DNA from: Cryptomeria japonica
Lineage: Eukaryota > Streptophyta > Pinopsida > Cupressales > Cupressaceae
Assembly: GCF_030272615.1 (NCBI RefSeq)
Contig: NC_081412.1
Location: 684,518,583 to 684,582,582 of the forward strand
Length of the DNA stretch: 64,000 bases
Reading direction: 5' to 3'
Under the pieces are notes generated by a model, which searched no databases, was not told the DNA's origin, and was given only the letters and a program-made list of their open reading frames with translations. Of the stretch, positions 1 to 10,879 are shown piece after piece. Positions within the stretch are counted from its first letter, which is position 1; each line of letters opens with the position of its first letter. A program made the translations under genes and the position numbers.

Positions 1-830
1 GGTATAAACCCATTAAGAATTTTCTATGAATTCCAAAGGTAGAGATGCATTATCCTACATGAGATACTACAAATACAAGAGTGGATTGGCTATGAATTTT
101 AAAGGTAAAGATGAGCTCTATACATTTATTTTACCCCACTATGGTGGCCATAGACCATTCAAATAATCAATTGAACGAGGATTTTCCATTGATTTAGGAA
201 AATGGAATGGATTGAAGCTATTGAACCTTAATATAAATAATTTAAATGATACTATTCCAAAGAGTATTATACAATTGATTTGGTTGGAATCACTAGACCT
301 TTTTATAAATCATTTATCTAGAGAATGTCCTCCAGATCTTGGTTCTTTGAGTTATTTGGAGCCCTCAACTTTTCCAACAACAACCTTTCAAGGAGTATAC
401 CTCAAAGAGGGCAAATGACAACATTTAATGAATCGCCACTTTTAAGGAATCCAAATTAATGGGGTTGTCCACTTCGAAAGAAATGCATCTAGCAAAAATT
501 TTCTCCTAGTCCTCCTCACATTTTTACATCTATTAATGAGGAAGTGGAGAGAGAGGAAAGTATGGGGTATGAGATTAGAGTGGAGCTATCATATGTATCA
601 GGTTTTACAATAGTGTTGGTATTTATTGTGTTGAAAAAGAAATAATTTGAAGGAGTTGATATGGCTATCAAAAGTTCATTTCATTTGTTAAGGTGATTCA
701 ATATAAATATATTCTATTTTTTATCAAGTCATTTAATTCATCATTTATTTTTAAAAAATATCTTGTTTATGTTTGTGTCTTATGAATCTTAAAAAATCTT
801 GTAAACATTTCCCTAAATATTATTAATTGT
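1..830 (+). pseudogene. 3' fragment of an LRR receptor-like protein gene
   Basis: Clear nucleotide similarity to the last part of the intact RLP gene at 55244-58321: the pre-island segment, the last LRRs (QLIWLESLDL, PPDLGSLSYLE), the acidic and transmembrane region and about 170 bp of 3' flank are recognisable in the same order. It is broken by in-frame stops and small indels, so no receptor can be made. A short internal duplication lies at its 5' side: positions 25-50 and 91-116 both carry a CTATGAATT..AAAGGTA.AGATG block that occurs once in the intact gene. The copy continues past the left edge of the window, so how much of the gene survives is unknown. Same orientation as the intact gene, about 54 kb away, which fits a dispersed RLP cluster. 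Confidence 0.85.
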
Positions 831-1064
831 TTGAAGGGTGTTCAAACCCCTAGCTGCATAATTAAATGCTTGATTCTAGATTGTATTGAAATGCTCAATT
901 TGTTGGAAGAGTACAAAATCTCCCATGTCTATCATGAGTCCAATATGGTGGCTAATGGCTTTGCAAATTTTGGTGTTAGGAAACATCATATTGTTTGGTG
1001 GGGGTCCTTTGATCACATCCCCGTGGACATTAAATATCTCATTATTGATGGCATTAGATTATGA
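831..1064 (+). pseudogene. RNase H-like (RVT_3) domain relic of a plant LINE
   Basis: The translated stretch ends with the pattern KISHVYHESNMVANGFANFG, which matches the C-terminal end of the RNase H-like domain of plant non-LTR reverse transcriptases (a histidine-valine-x-arginine/histidine-glutamate-x-asparagine-x-x-alanine-aspartate type motif, here with A-N in place of A-D). Only about 77 codons remain and no reverse transcriptase core is seen upstream, where the RLP fragment ends. It is a dead fragment. Confidence 0.6.
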
Positions 1065-1329
1065 TAAGAAGATGGTTTTCTTGGTAATTATGATTCATTA
1101 CTCTTGGCTTGGATGATATGGTTGAGGTGTTCATCTCCCATTATGGAAGGTAAAGGTAGATTTTTTAGCTTCAATCTCTTTTGGCCCAGAGGTGTTTGCT
1201 TGCCTAGTGTTTACTTTCTTTCTCGGGTCCTACTTCTTGTTTTTAGGTTGTGGGCTCCCTCTCATCTTAGCCATGGGTGGAGATATAAATATACTTGATC
1301 TTGCCTCCTATGAAAAATGGTAGAATAAA

Positions 1330-2523
1330 CACTATATTTGGGATAAATTGTCGGTCGGTGGTATAAGGTATTACCCCCTACCTAGAAAAGCTTCATAGCC
1401 ATGATTATCTAGTTTCTAAGGCCTTTTTGGATGGCTAGAAGAATGGTATTCTTCGAGCATATAAGGTGGAAATCTCTGTAATGAAAGACCTTGTTTCTAA
1501 AGTTACTAGAATGTTCATGGAAGGCAGAAAATTCTACACAGTCTGCAAGATTTCAAATGAAGCAATTAATGTCTTCTTCAAAGGTGTTGAATGGAATTTG
1601 GTTAAGAGAACAACTGATGTCAGTTATGATCATGGGACGATCAAACCTCTTTGGGTCAATGTTGTAGAGGTAATTATGAGGTATCTAACCCTTGATGGTC
1701 ATCTCTCTAGCTTGTTTAGCTCTCATTTTATGATTTTGAACCATTTTAGGCATGATAGATGGTTTTCTTTGCCTTTTTACCTTTTGTTTTCACTTAGTCA
1801 TGGGATTTTGGCCCATAGGAAAAACCCCGATTCCCTTGTCCTTCATGAAGGCCTCATCCTACTTCTTATGGAACATGCCAAAGCCTTGGCCATTTAGTTT
1901 AATCCCTCAAGGCAAAAAAATGAATTTTCCTAGAACATTTGTTGAAACTTTTCTGATTTCTCTACCAATTTTGAGGATGCCCCTTTTGATGAGGATGTGT
2001 GCTTGCATATTGGAAGTTCTAAGCACCCTACGAAGGATAAATTTTCTCCCACCTAGCCCCATGGGTATGGAACTGATAAAGATGATTTTGAGTAATTGCC
2101 TTTAGATGAAATTGTTCCCAACTCTTTCTCCCTTAGCTCTTCTAGGAAGGAAAAAACCCTGGTGGGGGAACTATCCAAATCTTATAAAAAGGGGAAAGCA
2201 AAGAAAAAAGGTCACAATATGTCTTTTTCAGCCTTTGGGACAAAAAAGTATCCAATTTTGTCCATGACAAAAAGCCTATGGAGAATTCAAATGATAAAAA
2301 TAAATGTGGTGATATGGATGACGACAAGGTTGATACCCTTGATTCTAAGGGGGACCCACAAGAGATGGATTTCTATATCAAAATCCCCATTGATAATGTG
2401 AAAGATACCCTTGTGGGTATAGTAAAGTTTCCTCTGCCATGAGGTCAGTAAACATGCTGATAATGGTCAAGAATGATAGAAGGGCAGGGTAATCTCTTCA
2501 ACTAGATGTTGTTAGAAATTAAT
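1330..2523 (+). pseudogene. Decayed accessory-type ORF of unknown function, N-terminal part
   Basis: Three open stretches (about 1330-1465, 1466-1897, 2096-2401) read as pieces of one protein interrupted by stops and frame changes. The first part has hydrophobic, probably helical segments (motifs SLPFYLLFSL and LHEGLILLLMEHAKA), followed by a serine/lysine-rich linker (KGKAKKKGHN). The reading resumes after the inserted LTR element at 7402 with a coiled coil. I do not recognise a family. The overall plan, a globular helical N-part, basic linker and coiled-coil end, resembles the other two accessory ORFs in this window (27229-37804 and 43143-46493), so a retroelement accessory protein is the best guess. 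Confidence 0.4.
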
Positions 2524-2528
2524 GTGCT
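2524..2528. other. Target site duplication GTGCT, left
   Basis: Identical to 7397-7401 on the other side of the LARD-like element; 5 bp is the usual size for plant LTR retrotransposons. Confidence 0.85.
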
Positions 2529-3001
2529 TGTGAGAATTTGCCAAGATCTAGAGGCAATGGAAAGCACAAATAAGAGAAAAAAATATGACAAGAATAAACT
2601 GTATTCCTATCAATGATGCAAAATGTGATCAATTGGATCATCAAGATTGTTGTTGTTTTATACAATGTAGATGAGACTTCTTATAAAGGCAAAGAGCATA
2701 CAATAATGACATGTGGCTCAATGAGATGCAACGGTAGGTAGGGGTAGGTAGGAGAAATAGTAGAATATTCCACATGAGATGGATCACCCACCGAAGGTGG
2801 AATTATCACTCCACAATAAGTGGACATGATAAAGTAGGAACAAGATCACACCATAAAGGTGGAAATTCTCCTACATACACACTCCCAATGTAGTACATCT
2901 CCCTAAGTGTCTCATATGCAAACTACAATGTTATGCATGTACCTAAATAAACTTAAGTAAAGTGTAATTATATCCACGAAGAATAAATAATTACACCAAC
3001 A
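2529..3001 (-). repeat. 3' LTR of the LARD-like element
   Basis: About 473 bp, beginning TGTGAGAATTTGCC and ending CACCAACA on the plus strand; near-identical to 6931-7396. A small duplication (GGTAGGTAGG) makes it slightly longer than its partner. Confidence 0.9.
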
Positions 3002-3012
3002 CCCCCCCTTAA
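3002..3012 (-). promoter_or_regulatory. Polypurine tract of the LARD-like element
   Basis: Minus strand reads TTAAGGGGGGG immediately before the 3' LTR start (TGTTGGTG), the expected place for plus-strand priming. Confidence 0.7.
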
Positions 3013-3829
3013 GTGCAATTTAGGGGAATGCACTTAAGTCTACAATGCAACTAAGCAATGCAAGATGGGTCTCGACTACAAGGCCATGTTAGGTACCCAT
3101 GTACAAATGCAAATGCAATCTCCCATAAATGGAGAAAGAGAGAAAAACCACATGGGAAAAAACTCCCCCCCAAAAGAGAGATGAAGAAGAGAGACCATGA
3201 AGCCCCCCCTCAATGTAAAATCTCATGCAAAGATGGTCCAATGATGTTGACCATAATACCTCCCCATTGGGAAGAAAGAGAGTCAATGTTGCACCAATAA
3301 TGTCAAAGTGTGACAAAACCAGGTACCAATGTGGATGACGATGAATCACTCGTTGCAACATGATAAAGATTAGGCATGGAGACAACCTTCTTTGAGCATC
3401 AACTAGATACTCATAAATGGCAAAAATACTAATACAATCAAAGTCTCACGGGAGCCATGCACAAATGTGTAAAATCTAAGTCTCAACTGGAGTCATGCAC
3501 CAAGTCTCACAATATATTCCTAAACTACGTGTACAAGAGGACTACATCAAATATGTCATCAAAGACAAGATACCAAGAGGTGTGACACTTTATGATAGTG
3601 CGAGTACAACATTGCTCATGCAAGAGCATGCAAATATGGAAACATGAAGATAATGCCACCAAAGAAGCCCTGTAGAATACTGCAGATGAAGATGCCTCCG
3701 ATTGAGATGTCGCCAAGAAAAAAAATAGGAGCATTAGGCCACCCCCTTGGCTGCCAGTTGGAAACACTGCAAGATAGGTATGGTAGACAAGAAAACTTTT
3801 TGTTCCCATTTTTGCTTATTTATGATATT

Positions 3830-4210
3830 TTTGTTTAAAAAAAAATTAAAAGTTTAATAAAAAACAATTTATTAAAATGCCAAAAAAAACTTTATTAATA
3901 AACTAATAAAGAAAAATTTGAATTTTACTTTTATTTTTTTGATTTGATAAAAAACTTTATTAAAAAATAAAGTAAAAAAACAAACATTTTTTATTTTATT
4001 TTTTAAACATTTAAAAAAATATTTAAAAACACTTTTATTAAAAACCATATTAAAACAAACTAATTTAATAATATTTTATTTAAAATATTAAAAAACTATT
4101 AATAAAAAACTTTTTAAAAAGAAGAAAACTTTATTAGAAATTTTTTAATAAAATGTAATTAAAAAACTAAGTGTTTATTTAAAAAAGACTTATTAAAAAA
4201 AAGTGAAAAC
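3830..4210. repeat. AT-rich low-complexity stretch
   Basis: About 380 bp made almost only of A/T runs with recurring TTTATTAAAAA words inside the LARD-like element. Nothing coding is seen. Confidence 0.7.
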
Positions 4211-5469
4211 TTTAGAAAGGGGCCCGTAGGTACCCTGCACTGCAGTCTGCACATATGGTACCACTGTGTACTTCTAAACATGGGTACCATATTGTATCCA
4301 AAACACTTTTTTTTAGTAAAATGCCTATGTAAAATTTTTTTATTTTAATTTTAAAAACCAAAAAAAACAAATCACCCCGCTCCCAATTTTTAACAAGAGT
4401 TGTGAGACAACATGAGTCCCTGCCTTTAGCTAAAAACATGCTAGCAATGCAGTGAAGTGTTGAGAACAATTTAGTAGTATAAAGTTATTTTGAGCATGTA
4501 AAAAATGTATATAATAAATAATATCATATATGATAAATTTTTAAATTTGGGTGAGCTTATATTTGACATAGTAGGAACTTTTTCTTTTCATATAATGTAA
4601 TTTCTGAAATAGTTTACAACTGAAATTCAGTGCTAAAATCATAAGTGGTTGTAGTGTTCGATGAATGAGTTAGTTTGGAAAGTATGGTGTCTAACACTAT
4701 GCGTGTTCTGAATGTAATTGAACAATGCACAAAATTTGCATTTACAAAAACTATGCATTATATCGAATGTTTGTTGTGAGAGATAGTTAACTATACTATA
4801 AAGACATAGCCGAAGCCGAATTAAAATTACTCAAACTTTTCATGATTTAGAGTTTAATGGTTAAGTTTGTATATATTGTGAAAGTGTAGAACTTAATGGT
4901 TAAGTTTGCATTGCAGCTATATACAAAGAAAACTTGTAACAATAGAGAGTATAAAACAACATGGATACATCATGTATTCAAAAGAATATTTCATGTAAAT
5001 TGTTCATAGTTACTGCACATGTACTATGTTCTTCTAGGCCAATAACATTTCTTGTGTTAATTGCTAAAATAGAGATTTGGGAAACAACATCTATAAACAC
5101 AAAATTACCCTTCTATATTTGCAGCTAGTTAAGATAATACATGGTAGTAAAAATGAAGCGGTGTTGGTGAATAAGTCTTGTATAATAGTAAGCAAAGTTC
5201 AGTGACTGGATGTTGTGAATAGGCACAATAAAAAATATGATTAAGTATTGTAATAATATTTCAATTATATTATACAAGAATTGATATTTTACTATGAGGA
5301 GGGACTAATAATTCACCTTTACACATATACCACATAAAATTATAAATATTTATATCTTTCAACCATTCACAACACTTTCTGCTACTAACTTGAAAAAAAC
5401 CATAAATTCTTCCCAACAAAAGCGCATTTAAAAGAAAATTGACCCCTCCCACTACTTATAAGTGGCGCC

Positions 5470-5560
5470 ATGAACGGAAGTAAAGTTGCCCAGAATCTTA
5501 GCGAAGCAAGCATATTCCGGCTTGTTTCATGCACATCGGACGATGAGGAGTTGATCCCAG
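5470..5560 (+). other. Possible captured first exon inside the LARD-like element
   Basis: A GC-richer patch in AT-rich DNA. From ATG 5470 it reads MNGSKVAQNLSEASIFRLVS and continues with an acidic SDDEELIPG-like stretch to a CAG/GT that could be a splice donor at 5560/5561. This looks more like a plant gene than its surroundings, but the opposite strand is also open here, and no downstream exon was found. The family is not recognised. Confidence 0.22.
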
Positions 5561-6917
5561 GTAGTGGGAGAAATTCATGGTCATAGAGTATAGTACCTGG
5601 TGTTATAGGCCAGTTACCTTTCTCAAAAAATCTCGGAATTTACCGACACTCTTTTTCTACCTTAATTATAAAGAGCCTTAATTATATAAGTTCTCTTTTA
5701 TGTTTATCTGTCGCATTTTTAAAATACTGGATTGTGTTTAGGGAGCACACTAGATTTTTTTTCTGCCTTTCGTTTCTTAAATAAAGAATTAATCTTCTAA
5801 TACAAAAATAAAAATGAGAAATTAAATTGAACGTGAAATTTTACTAAGAATTTGAATGGTAGTTAGGGCGTCTTTATAGGAAAGGGAACTTTAAAGGGAG
5901 AGTGGTTGGGTTGTACAATTGCAGTGTCATTTTACCCTCCGCCCTGTTTTAGCAACAATTTTCACGTGAAATGTCCATCCTCAATGGCAGTCAAAATCCA
6001 AATCAGAGGGCACTGTCTACTTACGCACTGTCCTTAACCAAAATGAGATTATTATTATTTTAATTTAATTTTCGTTTTCCATGTCACTTTTTAATGACAG
6101 TCAAAATCGAAATCAGAGTGTTTTTACAATGCCAGTTGCACTCTTCAATGTAAAAATAATGAACCCTGTACCTGTCATGTACCTGTACAGGTAAAAATAT
6201 TTTAGAATTTCAATTTGACAGTTGGGTTGCAATATACCTTGTATAATAATAATAGCAAATATTTTCAAAAATAAAATAAATAAACCCCAGCCAAAAATGA
6301 AACAGCCAATGATTGATCAAAAAATTAATAATTTTAAAAATAGTTTAATAAGAACAAAAATAAAACTTTAATATGAGATTAAATTTTTCAATTTGTACAG
6401 TTATCAAAGCATGTTAATGGTGAAAACATTAGTTCCCTGCTTAAGGTAGGGACTAATAAGTATTTTAATTATATTTTTTTTGAAAAAAAAAACAAAAACA
6501 GAAAACATTTTTAAATTTTTTTTTTACTGCAATAAAAACGTTTGTACAGAAAGCCTGGGAAGGGGGGATTTTTTTCAACTCCGGATCCATTATTTGGATT
6601 TTGGTGAATGGATAGGCGATCTTGAGGTTTTTGGACCTTTTGAGTGCAATTGCAATGACGGATTCAGCCAAAAATGCTTTAAAATTGTAGATCACTGCCG
6701 GGACAAGTCACCACCCTCCACTTTGAAACTGCTCTAGATTTGGCCTCGGATGTCAGATTTGGACAAAACAAAAGATGATTCTAACTTTCTCGAACCTCCT
6801 CAATCCAATGGTGACCTCGTATTTGACCCAAAAAGCTCCAATAATAATCTACAATAGAAATCTCCAATAAGCAAAACCCCAAATTTCTCTCAATTAGCAA
6901 ACCAATGACACTCTAAT

Positions 6918-6930
6918 GGCTCTAATACCA
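6918..6930 (-). promoter_or_regulatory. Primer-binding site, tRNA-iMet type
   Basis: On the minus strand reads TGGTATTAGAGCC directly against the 5' LTR. It differs by one base from TGGTATCAGAGCC, the initiator-tRNA-Met primer site of most plant copia elements. Confidence 0.8.
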
Positions 6931-7396
6931 TGTGAGAATTTTCCAAGATCTAGAGGCAATGGAAAACACAAATAAGAGAGAATAAAATGTGACAAGAATT
7001 AACTATATTCCTATCAATGATGCAAAATGTGATCAACTGGATCATCAAGATTGTTGTTGTTTTATACAATGTAGATGAGCCTGCTTATAAAGACAAGGAG
7101 CACACAATAATGACATGTGGCTCAATGAGATGCAAGGGTAGGTAGGAGAAATAGTAGAATATTCCACATGAGGTGGATCACCCACTGAAGGTGGAATTAT
7201 CACTCCACAATAAATGGATATGATAAAGTAGGAACAAGATCACACCATAAAAGGTGGAAATTCTCCTACATACACACTCCCAATGTAGCACATCTCCCTA
7301 ATTGTCTCATATGCAAACTACAATGTTATGCATGTACCTAAGTAAACTTAAGTAAAATGTAATTATATCCAAGAAGACTAAATAATAACAACAACA
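6931..7396 (-). repeat. 5' LTR of the LARD-like element
   Basis: About 466 bp, beginning TGTGAGAATTTTCC and ending ACAACAACA on the plus strand. Bounded outside by GTGCT (7397-7401) and inside by the primer-binding site. Confidence 0.9.
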
Positions 7397-7401
7397 GTGC
7401 T
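7397..7401. other. Target site duplication GTGCT, right
   Basis: Partner of 2524-2528. Confidence 0.85.
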
Positions 7402-7620
7402 AAAGAAAGGGTTAACTCCCTTTATGATAAACTAGTATAGAGATAGTTGTGTGTGAACAAACATATGCCTATGGAAAATATGGATAAAATTATTGCCTTC
7501 ATTTAAAATGTCACCAAGGATGTTAACACAATGAAGCTTGATCTTGAGGAGAAGATAAAATCCCTTGAATCCTTCATTGATAAAATCCATGAGAAGATTA
7601 GGCACGTGGGCTTCACTTAG
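7402..7620 (+). pseudogene. C-terminal coiled coil of the decayed accessory-type ORF
   Basis: Flanking sequence of the LARD-like element on its right. From ATG 7465 it reads 51 codons with one internal stop; the part MKLDLEEKIKSLESFIDKIH has a heptad-like spacing of leucine/isoleucine and ends at 7620. It is probably the end of the ORF that begins near 1330, split by the insertion between 2523 and 7402. Confidence 0.4.
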
Positions 7621-7747
7621 TGAACCTCGGTTATATCATGTGCATTCATGACATACTAAAGAGTACCCTTATTTTCAAATAATATTTCCCTAAACTCCTT
7701 TGTTGTCACCCCCTCCCACAATTACTCATTTGGGTGCATTTTCTAAC

Positions 7748-7905
7748 GAACTATGGGATTTCTTTCGTTTTGTCGGATCTTACAAGGAAAATTATCTCAA
7801 ATTTGTTTTATTTTTTAAATATTTCCCGACGTTTGTCAGAATTTCGATGACCTAGTTATCATTGGAATCTTTCCCAACATTCATTGGAATTTCATCGAAA
7901 AATAG
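7748..7905 (+). repeat. Degenerate CACTA terminus and subterminal repeats
   Basis: AACTATGGGATTTCTTTCG is followed by words such as TTTCCCGACGTTTGTCAGAA, CATTGGAATC and CATTGGAATTTCATCG. Plant CACTA ends carry a 10-15 bp TIR and arrays of TTCCGACG-like subterminal repeats that bind TNPA-type proteins. No 3 bp target duplication could be confirmed because the right end is missing. Confidence 0.4.
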
Positions 7906-8053
7906 AAAAGTGAAAAAGTGAAAAAAAAGCCGTGTGCAAACAATGTTTTCCATACTTGTGACATCATTTTGCTTGGTTTGTGAAGGTTATAGACCGAAGT
8001 TTTCATAGCCTGATTTTTTTGCCTATGAAGAAAAATCATGTGAGATAATATCA

Positions 8054-8885
8054 GTGATTGAAACAATTGCTAGATTGTGGTCTAGCTTGAAAAGAAAAGG
8101 TGATGGGAAATGTTATTGTCCCTTCAAAAATAGTAAGGGCTTAAAGACTAGAAGACTTTTAATCACAACAGCTAAGAAACATTGTAGACAACATGGTCAC
8201 ATTGAAGGGGGGCATGATTATCGTCCATTGATAAGCTGTTCATTGTATGTGTTTATATTGATTGCATTTGTAAATGTTTATATCATTTTAACAATTTATA
8301 TACATTAAAAATCACTTGTTAATGAGATCATGATCATGGTTTATTTTTGGTGATCATTTTTATATAGGTGGGGCACCCTAGGGCACATGATATGGACTAC
8401 CACGACCTAGAGAATGTGGTTTTTGAAGTGGAGAAACATGGAGGTGTGAATATCAAAGCTGAAGCTAATGATCCTATGGAAGAAGATGATCATGTGTCAT
8501 AGAACACAGTTGAAGATGATGGTACAAATACATTGATTCATGCCACATTTAGTACTGGCGTAGTGATCATGATGATCAAGATGACTTTGATGTTGTTCGT
8601 GATTTACCTATACTTGAGAAGGTATAAACAACTCTTCTCTCTGTTGTATTGTTGTTGGTGATCTTGAAGGTTATGAATGATTTATGCAACATAACAATCT
8701 CACGTATGTTAAGGTATGTCATATATGTCATCTTTTTTCATCTATTTTTGTTGTTATTTCATCATTAGTAAATAAAAGGTGAAATATGTACCATTAAAAT
8801 ATTTATATTAACAAATTATTATTTTTGTTCTAGATTGATAGGTGATTTTTTGTTACCACCATCAAATATTCTACCTCGCTCATAT
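8054..8885 (+). pseudogene. CACTA transposase N-terminal part (transposase-associated domain to first TNP2 segment)
   Basis: The translation at 8054-8260 has the KCYCPFKNSKGLKTRR pattern of the zinc-binding transposase-associated domain found ahead of TNP2 in plant CACTA proteins (CPC..C-N type, partly degenerate), and an H-x-H pair further on. After a probable intron (about 8265-8368) comes an acidic stretch (NDPMEEDDHVS) and then sequence leading to LLPPSNILPRSY, where the gypsy element is inserted. The frame on the left of the insertion continues exactly into the frame on the right at 20300 when one copy of the 31 bp duplication is counted. Several stops are present. Confidence 0.65.
8855..8885. 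other. 31 bp flanking duplication, left copy
   Basis: Identical to 20269-20299 (ACCACCATCAAATATT... to ...CGCTCATAT). It belongs to the CACTA TNP2 reading frame (PPSNILPRSY). Far longer than the 4-6 bp made by retroviral-type integrases. Confidence 0.9.
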
Positions 8886-8886
8886 T

Positions 8887-9626
8887 TTTAATTACTTTAG
8901 CCTAATTCTTCTATTAATTAAATAAATCTTTATTTATTTAATTAATTCATTTATCCTCTTCTAGCCTTATTTCTCATTTAAATAAATTCATTTATTTATT
9001 TAAATTATCCTTTTCCTAAATTAAATAAATATCTTATTTATTTAATTGATCCCACTTCCTCTATTAATTAAATAAATCTTTATTTATTTAATTAATCCAA
9101 TAGCCTTTTCTACCCATGACACATGTCATTCATCTCTTAATTCTTACACTACCTACCCCTTTCATTATTTTATTATTTTCTTTACCTACCCTCTAATCAT
9201 AGCCAGCCTCTTTTACACCTCTTAATCTTATCCCTCCATTTCTTATAGTGCCTTCTATATAAGGAGATGCTCCCTTCATTATCAAACCCTAGACTACCTC
9301 ACTATGCATTCAGCCCCAACTATGCTTTCGAACTTGCATATGCAATCAATCCTACTTGCAACCACATTTCCGTTCTCTGTTGAGCTCTTGTGCACATATA
9401 AAATCTGAGAGCAAATATATCAAGCAAGATCAATGGAGATAGGAAGAATGGAGATCAAAACCCTATTGGAAATGTGATGGTATAATATTGTGATTTCATT
9501 TGATTTGCATTGTTTCAGGTAATCTTCATATGTTATGGTGGATCTTTGTTGTTGTTAGGCTAGGGTTTTGTGGTTGAATTCATTTAGTCTTTCAACATTG
9601 TTGTTTATCCACTTTCACCATATACA
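8887..9626 (+). repeat. 5' LTR of the gypsy-type element, 5'-truncated
   Basis: Matches 19528-20268 base for base with scattered changes; the first 48 bp of the right LTR (from TGTAGACACC) are missing here. Ends CACCATATACA like its partner. A TATA box (TCTATATAAGG, about 9254-9264) and a CAAACCCTAGACTACC segment downstream suggest the promoter and start region. Confidence 0.9.
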
Positions 9627-9629
9627 TTT

Positions 9630-9648
9630 TGGCATGCCCCGTGGGACA
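9630..9648 (+). promoter_or_regulatory. Candidate primer-binding site of the gypsy-type element
   Basis: Three bases (TTT) after the 5' LTR the sequence reads TGGCATGCCCCGTGGGACA. The TGG start and GC-rich character suit a tRNA 3' end; which tRNA was not determined. A close variant (TGGCATGCCCAATGGAACA) occurs at 60488. Confidence 0.55.
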
Positions 9649-9740
9649 TGGATTTTTGTTAGATTTGTGTTTTTTTGTAGATTTTTCTAACCCTATATTA
9701 CTGTTTTGTAAAGCAATTTGGAGAATAACCTTGTGCAGCT

Positions 9741-10627
9741 AGGGTTTTGGACACGAAATCAAGATCTTGGAGAGATTTGATCATATCTCACAAATGGCTT
9801 GAAAATTTTGCACCAAATTTTTTTTGCAGGTTGAAGACAGTATCAGGAGCTCTCAAAAAAAAATTCAGATCAATTGGAGTATATTTTAATTTTCTATGAA
9901 TTTTTATAAAAAATTAATTTTGAGAGAAAATGAGTGAATTTTTTGGATTTTCTTACATTTTTGGAAATCTCTCATAATTATATAGAGGATCTGTTCTTTG
10001 TGATTTTAATTTTGATGAAAAATATTTCCTAAAAAATTGGATCTTTAAAAATTAGGGTTTTTACTTATTTTGATCAGATCGCACAAACTAATTCGAATTT
10101 TGGCATCAAATTTTTTGTGTAGGTCAGGAAACATATCAGAAGGTATTAAAAAAAATTTCAGATTTTTTGGACCAAATTTTCATTTTATATGAATTGTTTA
10201 TGATTTTTTATAAAAAATTAATTTTGAGAGCAAATTAGCGAATTTTTTGGATTTTCTTACATTTTTGGAAATATCTTAGAATTATACATAGTATCTATTC
10301 TTTGTGATTTTAAATGTCATGCAAAATCATTCCTCAAAAATCAGATCTTTGAAAATTAGGGTTTTGCATTATTTTACTCATATCTCACAAACTGCTTAGA
10401 TTTGTTGCAGAAATTTTTTTATATAGGTTGGGAAGCCAATCAAGAATCTTCAGTAAATATTTCAGATTTTTTGAATCAATGTTACATTTTATATGAATTG
10501 TTTATGATTTTTCATAAAAAAATAATTTTTGGAGCAAATTAGCAAATTTTTTGGATTTTCTTACATTTCTGAAAATCTCTTGAAATTTTGCAAGTGGTAT
10601 TTTTTTATCACGAATCAGATCTTTGAA
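9741..10627 (+). repeat. Three tandem copies of about 300 bp in the gypsy leader
   Basis: Units begin at about 9741, 10054 and 10358 with AGGGTTTT; each contains ATATCTCACAAA-like, TTCAGATTTTTTGGA-like and TGGATTTTCTTACATTT words in the same order. They are diverged, and the last unit is shorter. No coding potential. Tandem repeats in untranslated parts of Tat-type gypsy elements are known. Confidence 0.8.
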
Positions 10628-10879
10628 TTGGTCAACAAAATGCATTGTTGAAGGCCCCTATTTCACAAAGTCTTTTGGATCTAAAATTTACCTAACTTGT
10701 GTGCTTGCAAGAAGGGGTGATCATTTGAAACAATCCAAACTACTAAAAAATCTTTGTTGGAGGATGTTGGCAAGGGTTTTTGATCTTCATTGTGTGCCTT
10801 GTTCTCATAGACTAGCAAACACTTCAATTGGTGCACTAAAATTGAACCATTGTCTTTTTTGTCTTGAGCAATAGGCTCT

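Larger units (their letters stand above)
2529..7396 (-). mobile_element. Non-autonomous LTR retrotransposon (LARD-like), 4.87 kb
   Basis: Two direct repeats of about 470 bp (2529-3001 and 6931-7396) start TG and end CA on the plus strand and are flanked by a perfect 5 bp duplication, GTGCT. A primer-binding site next to the right repeat and a G-tract next to the left repeat show that the element reads on the minus strand. The 3.9 kb interior has no gag, protease, integrase or RT motif; it holds AT-rich low-complexity DNA (about 3830-4200) and a short gene-like patch near 5470. Such elements (large retrotransposon derivatives) depend on proteins from another element. It interrupts the accessory-type ORF at 1330-7620. 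Confidence 0.88.

Noticed and set aside
7881-8066. Minus-strand ORF over the CACTA left end
   Set aside because: Overlaps subterminal repeats and the start of the transposase on the other strand; no recognisable motif.
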